5,399 nt of DNA from SURF-33 sp964598885. Its GTDB lineage: Bacteria > Desulfobacterota > Desulfobacteria > Desulfobacterales > Desulfosalsimonadaceae. Location of the stretch: positions 1 to 5,399 of the forward strand of contig CAZRES010000165.1 in NCBI GenBank assembly GCA_964598885.1. The letters are read 5' to 3'. Positions 1 through 5,399 of this stretch are shown here, piece after piece. Numbering within the stretch: the first letter of the stretch is position 1; every line of letters begins with the position of its first letter. A program made the translations under genes and the position numbers. Under the pieces are notes generated by a model, which was not told where the DNA came from, did not search any database, and worked only from the letters and a program-made list of their open reading frames with translations.

Positions 1-647
1 TTTTCATGGCCGAACAGTTCGGATTCCACCAGGGAAGGCGAGATGGCCGCGCAGTTGACCGGCACGAACCGGCTGCGGCTCCGGGATGACGCGGAATGAA
101 TGAACCGGGCCACCACTTCCTTTCCGGTGCCGGACTCGCCGGTGATCAGCACGGCGGTATCCGAGGCCGCCACCCGGCGGGCGTTTTCCATGACCTGCTT
201 CATCTGTTCGGAAACACAGACAATTTCCCCGCCGCCCGATACCTGGAAAAGCTCTTGTTTCAACTCGATATTTTCCGCCATAATACGGGAAATACCGAGA
301 GTCCGCTCCACGGTCAGCAGAATCCGCTCTTCCTCAAAAGGCTTGGTGATATAGTCCACCACCCCTTTTCGCATGGCTTCCACAGCCGAATCCACCGTGG
401 CATGGGCCGTGATAAATACCACCGGACACGGAATATGCAATTCCCGAATGGCCTCCAGCAGCCCCATGCCGTCCAGATGGGGCATGCGGATATCGCTGAT
501 GACCATGTCATAGGGATGGGACCGGATCATCTCCAATGCCCGCCGGCCGTCGCCGGCCCGATCCACGCTGTAGCCCTGGCGGATCAGCATGATGGCCAGC
601 AGGTGCTGCATTTTTTCTTCATCGTCGACAACAAGAATATACGCCAT
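1..647 (-). CDS. NtrC-family sigma-54-dependent response regulator, 3'-truncated by window edge
   Basis: Only the first 215 residues are in the window; a full-length family member has roughly 450. Residues 1-120 are a receiver domain starting MAYILVVDDEEK, with acidic pocket Asp8/Asp9, phospho-acceptor Asp52 (in ISDIRMP), Thr80 and Lys102 (in TKPF), all the conserved positions. After a helical linker (about 105-140), an AAA+ sigma-54-interaction domain begins at about 142, with Walker A GESGTGKE (170-177) and the family sequence FVPVNCAAI (194-202) then ESELFGHE (208-215). The sequence stops just before the place where the sigma-54 contact loop (GAFTGA) is expected, so that loop, Walker B and the C-terminal DNA-binding helix-turn-helix cannot be checked. 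When phosphorylated by the adjacent kinase it should hydrolyse ATP to open sigma-54 RNA polymerase at target promoters. Targets are unknown; the co-transcribed secretin is a plausible one. The frame is continuous to the edge, so the truncation is from the window, not a pseudogene. Confidence 0.95.
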   Translation of the reverse strand, partial: MAYILVVDDEEKMQHLLAIMLIRQGYSVDRAGDGRRALEMIRSHPYDMVISDIRMPHLDGMGLLEAIRELHIPCPVVFITAHATVDSAVEAMRKGVVDYITKPFEEERILLTVERTLGISRIMAENIELKQELFQVSGGGEIVCVSEQMKQVMENARRVAASDTAVLITGESGTGKEVVARFIHSASSRSRSRFVPVNCAAISPSLVESELFGHE

Positions 648-652
648 AATGG

Positions 653-2089
653 TTATCCCTTTACTCCACCAGAGACCGGCAAATCAATGATTTTCGGCTC
701 TCTGGGGATCTCGATGACAAACACGGCCCCGCCGGTTTCACTGTTTTTCGCTTCAATCCGTCCGTTGTGGGCGCCGATCACCTGGGCGGTATAGGCCAGC
801 CCCAGCCCCGTGCCTTTGGTCCGGGTGGTGAAAAACGGATCGAATATTTTTCCCAGGGCGTCGTCGCAGATGCCTTCGCCGTTATCGGCAATCCGCAACT
901 GCCAGGTTTCCGGAAGGCATCGGGCCTCCACCCGGATGACGCCGTTTTCGCCGCAGGCCTCGGCCGCGTTTTTTAAAATATTGTCCACGGCCCGCCGGCA
1001 CAGATCCGGATCCAGATACGAAAGACAGGTGCCGTCGGGAACACGGCCGTCCACGGTCATGTTAAGGGCCGAGGGCATGCGGCCGAACCGTTCCAGGCAA
1101 TCCTTGAGCATCTGATTGGCGTCCGCCACACGGAAAGCGGGTTTGGCGGGCTTGGCAAACAAAAGAAAATCCTCGATCAGGCTGTTGATCCGCCGGATTT
1201 CCTCGTCGATATACCCGATAATCACCGGATTGGCATCGGAAAACGGATCCTTTCGGAGCACATCAAAGGAGCTCTTGATGATGCTCAACGGATTTTTGAT
1301 CTCATGGGCGATCATCATGGAAAATTTCCCCATTTCCGCCAGCAGATTCTGCCGGGCCATCTCCTGGTTGGCTTTTTCCACGGCTTCCCGGCTGCGCTGC
1401 AGGGAATCGAGCATGGCGTTAAACGCCGCGGACACCTCACGGGTTTCCGGCGGGCCTTCATTTGCCGTGCGGAGGCCTTCCTCGCCGGCGCCGATTTTCC
1501 GGGCGGTCTGGGCCAGGCGGGTCAGGGGCGCCACCAGGGACCGGGAAATAAAAAAGAAAATCGCCAGACACAAGGCCGTCAAGGCGGCCGTGGAAACAAT
1601 AAAACGGACGGTGATGCCGGTCAGCAGGGCCCGGATCTGGGAGGTGCTGTAGGTAATGCGCACATCCCCGATCACCTGGTATTGTTCATCCATCACCGCC
1701 GGCAAACCGCCCCAGCCGAAGGCCTGACTCTCCTCGCTGGAGGTCTTCAGTTGCACCGGCGCGCTCACTTCGGAGAGCGGGCCGGGAAGGACTTTTTCGG
1801 CATGGGCCAGCCGCTTTCCGGTCTGATCGAATATCTCCACTTTCACCACATCCTGTTCGGAGAGCAGATTGTCGGCCAACTGGCCCAGCATGGCGCGCTG
1901 ATCGATCAAAATTCCCAGTTCGGCGTTGAGCGCCAGATAGCGCGCCAGAAAAGCGAACCGCTCGTCAAACCGCTGCCGGGCGAATTCATGAAACATCTTT
2001 ACGCCCATAAACCCCAGCGACAACGACGTCACGCTGATGATCAGAAATGCCGTAACCAGTAAACGCGCATGAATGCCGGGTGATTTCAC
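653..2089 (-). CDS. Membrane sensor histidine kinase
   Basis: Autophosphorylating sensor kinase of 478 residues, the likely partner of the adjacent response regulator. It has transmembrane segment 1 at about 9-30, a periplasmic sensor region of about 125 residues (31-155), transmembrane segment 2 at about 156-182 and a HAMP linker at about 183-236. The HisKA dimerisation domain carries the H-box AHEIKNP with phospho-acceptor His262. The ATPase domain has an N-box with Asn370/Asn374, a G1 box DNGEGI (402-407), an F-box FDPFF (416-420) and a G2 box GTGLGL (426-431). All catalytic motifs look intact. There is no cytoplasmic PAS domain and no receiver domain, so it is a simple NtrB/ZraS-like kinase. 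The periplasmic part, with NAELGILIDQ and a later VVKVEIFDQTGKRLAHA strand-turn, resembles the extracytoplasmic domains called CHASE8 or PAS-like; this is a tentative match. The start is GTG, overlapping the upstream stop by 4 nt, with GAGGA 7 nt before it. Ligand unknown; the co-encoded binding protein is a candidate signal carrier. Confidence 0.95.
   Translation of the reverse strand: MKSPGIHARLLVTAFLIISVTSLSLGFMGVKMFHEFARQRFDERFAFLARYLALNAELGILIDQRAMLGQLADNLLSEQDVVKVEIFDQTGKRLAHAEKVLPGPLSEVSAPVQLKTSSEESQAFGWGGLPAVMDEQYQVIGDVRITYSTSQIRALLTGITVRFIVSTAALTALCLAIFFFISRSLVAPLTRLAQTARKIGAGEEGLRTANEGPPETREVSAAFNAMLDSLQRSREAVEKANQEMARQNLLAEMGKFSMMIAHEIKNPLSIIKSSFDVLRKDPFSDANPVIIGYIDEEIRRINSLIEDFLLFAKPAKPAFRVADANQMLKDCLERFGRMPSALNMTVDGRVPDGTCLSYLDPDLCRRAVDNILKNAAEACGENGVIRVEARCLPETWQLRIADNGEGICDDALGKIFDPFFTTRTKGTGLGLAYTAQVIGAHNGRIEAKNSETGGAVFVIEIPREPKIIDLPVSGGVKG
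656..661 (-). promoter_or_regulatory. Ribosome binding site for the response regulator
   Basis: AAGGGA overlaps the last codons of the kinase gene and ends 8 nt before ATG 647. It fixes the response-regulator start and shows that kinase and regulator are tightly linked, with 5 nt between stop and start. Confidence 0.7.
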
Positions 2090-3096
2090 GGGCCGATCCT
2101 CACGGGCGGATAAATATCATCGGGTATGCTGATGCCCAGTTTTTTCAGGACCCCGCTGTTCAGCCATACCTGAAACACGGGAATCCGCCGTTCCTCCGGC
2201 ATTTCCCCGGAAGCCAGTTCAGGAGCCAGTTCCGCGGCCTGCCGGCCCAGGTCCCGGTAATCAAACACAAAGGCAAGCGCGGCCCCGGAATCATAAAAGA
2301 ATTGATTATAACCGATCACCGGGGTTTTTTTCAACACCGCCTGCTTGATGATATACTGGGCGATGCTTTCCGATATCACCGTCCGGTCGGGAATCAGCCA
2401 GATGCCGTCGATGTGCTCCCATGACCGGCCCAGAACATCGGGGATTTCCGCGGGCGAGGAAACCGTGATCGGGACCAGATCCATGTTTTTCTGCCGGGCC
2501 GCTTCGGCCGCCCCGGCGAAAAACTCCTGATTGATGGCGGGATCATAGATAATGCCGAGACGTTCCAGCGACGGAAGTCCGGCCTGGATCATCTCCAGTT
2601 GCACGGCCGGCGGAATATTCAAGGAAATCCCGTGGGCCGCGCCGGCGGAACCGATGATTTTTTCGGGGTTGAGAATAATGGCATAGATCCTGGAGGGAAA
2701 ATCGCCGGAAAACGCGTTCCACACGAAAGCGGCGGCTTCGGGCCCCACAGCCGCCACCAGATTGACACGTTCATCCGCGGCAATCCGGGCGGCCTGATCC
2801 GCCGCGGCCTTTTCCGTGAGGCGGTCGAGAAACACTTTTTGAATACTTATCCCCGGTAGACCGGCGAATTTGTCGTACATGCCGTCGGCGGCTTCCACGT
2901 AAGGCCGGATGTTTTTCGATACAAAGATGACAACGCCGGATGGCGGATCAACTGCCGCGGCATGGGCCGGAAACGGCCCAAACAGATAAGCGGATAAGCC
3001 GATCCCGGCAGCGGCAAAAATAAGATGGAACAGAAAAAATCCACGGAGCACCCATGGCCGCAGCATATGCAGGTGAGGCCTCCGCGGATGCGTCAT
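2086..3096 (-). CDS. Secreted ABC-type substrate-binding protein (PF04392-like)
   Basis: A periplasmic binding protein of the ABC_sub_bind type, expected to bind a small ligand between two alpha/beta lobes. Ligand unknown. With the start at 3096 it has 336 residues. An N-terminal signal sequence has a hydrophobic core at about 19-40 and a likely signal peptidase I site after Ala-His-Ala (46). Lobe one begins with a beta strand (GVVIFVSKN) and contains VNLVAAVGPEA. Lobe two contains LERLGIIYDP, the helix with FFAGAAEAARQKNMDLVPI, IDGIWLIPD and TPVIGYNQFF, all typical of this family. The start is uncertain. The reading frame opens further upstream only with a TTG at 3135 inside the secretin gene, which is unlikely. 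ATG 3096 lies 10 nt after the secretin stop with a weak GGCGG upstream. ATG 3066 has a perfect GGAGG but 12 nt away, and would give a more standard signal peptide (326 residues). No permease or ATPase gene lies in the window, and the next gene is a sensor kinase, so a sensory role is inferred rather than transport. Confidence 0.8.
   Translation of the reverse strand: MTHPRRPHLHMLRPWVLRGFFLFHLIFAAAGIGLSAYLFGPFPAHAAAVDPPSGVVIFVSKNIRPYVEAADGMYDKFAGLPGISIQKVFLDRLTEKAAADQAARIAADERVNLVAAVGPEAAAFVWNAFSGDFPSRIYAIILNPEKIIGSAGAAHGISLNIPPAVQLEMIQAGLPSLERLGIIYDPAINQEFFAGAAEAARQKNMDLVPITVSSPAEIPDVLGRSWEHIDGIWLIPDRTVISESIAQYIIKQAVLKKTPVIGYNQFFYDSGAALAFVFDYRDLGRQAAELAPELASGEMPEERRIPVFQVWLNSGVLKKLGISIPDDIYPPVRIGP
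2097..2101 (-). promoter_or_regulatory. Ribosome binding site for the histidine kinase
   Basis: GAGGA lies inside the last codons of the binding-protein gene, 7 nt before the GTG start at 2089. It supports the non-ATG start, and with the GTGA stop/start overlap it suggests translational coupling of the two genes. Confidence 0.7.
3079..3083 (-). promoter_or_regulatory. Candidate ribosome binding site for an alternative start of the binding protein
   Basis: GGAGG is the strongest Shine-Dalgarno match near this gene's start, but its spacing to ATG 3066 is 12 nt, longer than usual, and it lies downstream of ATG 3096. It is therefore the main argument for the shorter, 326-residue form. The choice between the two starts changes only the length of the signal peptide's n-region. 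Confidence 0.4.
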
Positions 3097-3106
3097 GCCA
3101 CCGCCG

Positions 3107-5398
3107 TTATCTGGGGTCCGAGTCGGTTTCCTCAAAAAGACTTCCCACTTTCTGCTTGAAATCCGTGGTCACTGCATCCACGTCATCGAGTTGGGTGATG
3201 ACATACGGTGTGATCATAATGATCAGCTCGGTCTTGGAAAACGAATCCGATGCCCGTCCGAACAGAAAATTAAGCACCGGAATGCTGGCCACCCACGGCA
3301 TGCCGGATGAACCTTCGGATTTGGTTTCGCGGATCAGCCCGCCGATGACGATGGTCTGGCCGTTCTGAACGGTCAGGGTGGTGTCGGCGGCCCGCTTGAA
3401 AAACGATGGATAGCTCTGTTCGCTCACCTGGACGTTGTCGGCCTGTTCGCTGACTTCCTGGGAGATTTCCATGGTCACCAGACCCATTTCATTGATATGG
3501 GGCGTCACCGACAGCATGACCCCGGTGTCCCGGTACTGGATGCTGGTGGAGAGTACATCGTCGTCATCCCCGCCGTAGCGGTAGGTGGAAGACGCCACCG
3601 GCACTTCGGTGGATATGTCGATTTGGGCGGGCTTGGCGTTGGATGCCAGGATTGTGGGGGAAGAAAGAATATTGACCTTGTTTTTCGTTGCAAGGGCCGA
3701 CATGGCCGCGGTCCATCGATCCGGATTGCCGATGGTGTACTGAAGGCCGCCTTTGCCCATTGTCGCGGTGAGCAGACTGGTGCTCATGCTGGCGTCGCTT
3801 TTGACATAGGACCATTCCACTCCCAGTTCGCTTTGATCATCCAGGGTGATTTCCGCGATGGTGACTTCGATGAGCACCTGCCGGGGAAGCACGTCAAGCT
3901 GGGCCAGCAGGTTCTTGATCATCTGATAATCGGCCGGGGTCGCCTCGATGATCAGGGAATTGCGATATTCATCGGCGGTGATGGCCACCTCCCCCCGCAG
4001 GGAGCTTGAGCCCACGGAGATTTCCCCCCCGGCCGAAGCCGCTGTTGCGGAAGGGTTGTCCGACTGGGCGGGCTCGTTGGACGTTTCCTGCTGGACGGAA
4101 CGGCTCAATGGGTTCCGGGTGGTTACCGGAGTTCTTCCCTTCTGATCCACCGGCTGCCTGCCGGAAAAGACGGAATTGAGCAGGTCGGCGATATCGCTCG
4201 CCTGGCCGTTTCGGACCGGATACACATAGATGCCGTGTTCGGTGCTGAGGCTGGGGACGTCATATTCTTTGATAAAGTCAGAAATATACTCAAACAGCTG
4301 TTCTTTGCGGCTGATCACCAGCAGCATATTGAGCCGCTCAATGGGAATCAGGTTGGCCGCCGACTGAATGGCGGGACCATAGGAAACCAGCATTTTGCCC
4401 AGAACATCGGCAAGGGATGCCGCGTCCGTATAATCTAACGCATAAAACCGGTAATTCACCTGGTCGAAAATATCCGCGTCAAACACTTCCACCAGACGCA
4501 GTACCTTTTCGATATTATACAGTTTGTCCACCACCATCAGGATATTGACATTTTCAATGGCGATCATGGTGCCGTCGGCCGATATAAAGGGAGTCAGGAT
4601 CTTGCTCATTTCCGAGGCGGCAATGGAGTCAAGGGAAATGATCTGGACCACCATCCGGTTATCCGGGGAAATGGGTTTGAGGTCCGCGTCCGTGCCGGAT
4701 GGGATGGGCAGACGGACGGCGTCTTTGGCGGGCATGATCTTATAGATATTGTTCTGTTTTACCGCGGTCAGGCCGTGGGTCTGCAAAATCTGATAAAATA
4801 CCGGGAACAGATCGCTGCGCTCCAGTCTGCCGGCGGTATGGATGGTGACTTTTCCGGCCACGCCCGTTTCCAGCATGTAATTGATTTCCAGCAGTTCGGC
4901 AAAGGTCCGGATCACCTCCACCAGATCGGCATTGTCGAAATTAAGCACCACCCCGCCGTTGTCGGATACCGCCCCTGCTTCAGCCGTTTGCGGTGTTTTG
5001 TCGGCATCGTCCAAAGATACGTCCTGACCCTGATTTGTTTCCGGGTCTCCTGACTGCACCTCGACGGCATCCGTATCTTCGGATTCATTGTCGATCACCA
5101 TGATCACCGGATCATAGTCCTGCTCCTCTATCTGGTTTTTCGTTGCATCCGCTTCGGGTTGAGACGAACGCCCTGCCCCAGCAGGGGCAGATGGTTTTGT
5201 CTCCGATCCGTTATCGCCTCTGTCATCGGTGATAACGGTCCTCATTGATTCTTCCGCATCATTTCGGGAATCGGTTGCTTCGGAATGCACCGTAACGGAA
5301 GAGTTTCCTGGTGCGTGCGAACCCGCCCAGGCGGCGCAAGCGACAAGCTGCAGACACAACAGGCCGGTCAGCCCCAGTCTGGATAATTTCATAAACAT
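3107..5398 (-). CDS. gspD: Type II secretion system secretin GspD, probable lipoprotein
   Basis: Forms the multimeric outer-membrane channel through which a type II secretion system releases folded proteins. The 763-residue product starts with a short basic n-region and a hydrophobic stretch ending in a lipobox-like LVAC (Cys21). A low-complexity acidic/Ser-rich linker follows (about 22-146), then an N0 domain (about 149-224), three N1-N3 ring domains (about 245-500, with a Ser/Gln/Asn-rich insert in N3 at about 413-465), and the secretin barrel (about 505-735). Barrel hallmarks are EVPV at 598-601, VTPHIN at 631-636, GGLI at 686-689 and IPVLNFLFG at 706-714. The N0-N3 order matches GspD rather than PilQ, which carries AMIN domains. 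Only 29 residues follow the ITPYVI segment, so a long pilotin-binding S-domain seems absent. The ATG lies one base from the window edge; a second in-frame ATG two codons later (5392) starts the signal peptide equally well, and an upstream start cannot be excluded. The next gene is not gspE. Family assignment is strong; the lipoprotein call is moderate. Confidence 0.85.
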   Translation of the reverse strand: MFMKLSRLGLTGLLCLQLVACAAWAGSHAPGNSSVTVHSEATDSRNDAEESMRTVITDDRGDNGSETKPSAPAGAGRSSQPEADATKNQIEEQDYDPVIMVIDNESEDTDAVEVQSGDPETNQGQDVSLDDADKTPQTAEAGAVSDNGGVVLNFDNADLVEVIRTFAELLEINYMLETGVAGKVTIHTAGRLERSDLFPVFYQILQTHGLTAVKQNNIYKIMPAKDAVRLPIPSGTDADLKPISPDNRMVVQIISLDSIAASEMSKILTPFISADGTMIAIENVNILMVVDKLYNIEKVLRLVEVFDADIFDQVNYRFYALDYTDAASLADVLGKMLVSYGPAIQSAANLIPIERLNMLLVISRKEQLFEYISDFIKEYDVPSLSTEHGIYVYPVRNGQASDIADLLNSVFSGRQPVDQKGRTPVTTRNPLSRSVQQETSNEPAQSDNPSATAASAGGEISVGSSSLRGEVAITADEYRNSLIIEATPADYQMIKNLLAQLDVLPRQVLIEVTIAEITLDDQSELGVEWSYVKSDASMSTSLLTATMGKGGLQYTIGNPDRWTAAMSALATKNKVNILSSPTILASNAKPAQIDISTEVPVASSTYRYGGDDDDVLSTSIQYRDTGVMLSVTPHINEMGLVTMEISQEVSEQADNVQVSEQSYPSFFKRAADTTLTVQNGQTIVIGGLIRETKSEGSSGMPWVASIPVLNFLFGRASDSFSKTELIIMITPYVITQLDDVDAVTTDFKQKVGSLFEETDSDPR
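5336..5398 (-). other. Signal peptide with candidate lipobox of the secretin
   Basis: Residues 1-21 have a Lys/Arg n-region, a Leu-rich core and LVAC, which fits the lipobox pattern [LVI][ASTVI][GAS]C with Cys21 as the acylated residue. The +2 residue is Ala, not Asp, so Lol sorting to the outer membrane would be expected. An alternative signal peptidase I site, Ala-Trp-Ala before Gly26, lies a few residues on, so simple cleavage without lipidation is the competing reading. Confidence 0.5.
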
Positions 5399-5399
5399 T

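Noticed and set aside
96..794. Open frame of 232 codons on the plus strand
   Set aside because: It lies antisense to the response-regulator and kinase genes, is rich in His/Pro/Gly in a composition typical of shadow frames, and shows no recognisable domain. The minus-strand genes have clear motifs throughout.
1304..2062. Open frame of 252 codons on the plus strand
   Set aside because: Antisense shadow of the histidine kinase gene; Gln/His/Gly-rich with no domain or convincing ribosome binding site.
3097..3135. Longer form of the binding protein starting at TTG 3135
   Set aside because: This start lies within the secretin gene, uses a rare codon and adds 13 residues ahead of an already long signal-peptide n-region. 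Two ATG codons downstream are better placed.
3107..3200. Possible internal sigma-54 promoter ahead of the binding-protein gene
   Set aside because: I looked for a TGGCAC-N5-TTGC type element in the 3' end of the secretin gene and saw none; there is also almost no non-coding space for one.
5173..5190. Perfect inverted repeat, 7-bp stem with 4-nt loop (CTGCCCC/GGGGCAG)
   Set aside because: It sits inside the codons of the secretin's Ala/Pro/Gly-rich linker and has no T-run downstream on the transcribed strand. It is most simply a by-product of coding for Ala-Pro-Ala-Gly-Ala-Gly, not a terminator.

Overview
The window is one leftward (minus-strand) gene cluster with almost no non-coding DNA. 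Read in the direction of transcription (right to left) it holds four genes: (1) a GspD-type outer-membrane secretin; (2) a secreted ABC-type substrate-binding protein; (3) a membrane-bound sensor histidine kinase; (4) the first 215 codons of an NtrC-type sigma-54-dependent response regulator, which runs off the left edge. The junctions are +10 nt (or +40, depending on the start chosen), a 4-nt GTGA overlap, and +5 nt. This looks like one transcript with translational coupling. No promoter, terminator, RNA gene, mobile element, CRISPR array or non-coding stretch over 300 nt is visible.

The organism is a diderm (Gram-negative) bacterium with moderately high GC. A type II secretin combined with a two-component pair of the NtrC/sigma-54 type, and the residue style of the proteins, fits a Desulfobacterota-like (former deltaproteobacterial) lineage. 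That placement is inference; nothing in the window proves it.

The secretin would form the outer-membrane channel of a type II secretion system. The gene after it is not gspE, as in many classical gsp operons, but a periplasmic binding protein followed by a sensory pair. The simplest reading is that the binding protein senses a small molecule and passes the signal to the kinase's periplasmic domain. The kinase would then phosphorylate the sigma-54 activator, whose targets may include this cluster. The two most interesting points are this secretin/binding-protein/two-component linkage and an apparent lipobox in the secretin, which suggests a self-piloting liposecretin of the HxcQ kind.
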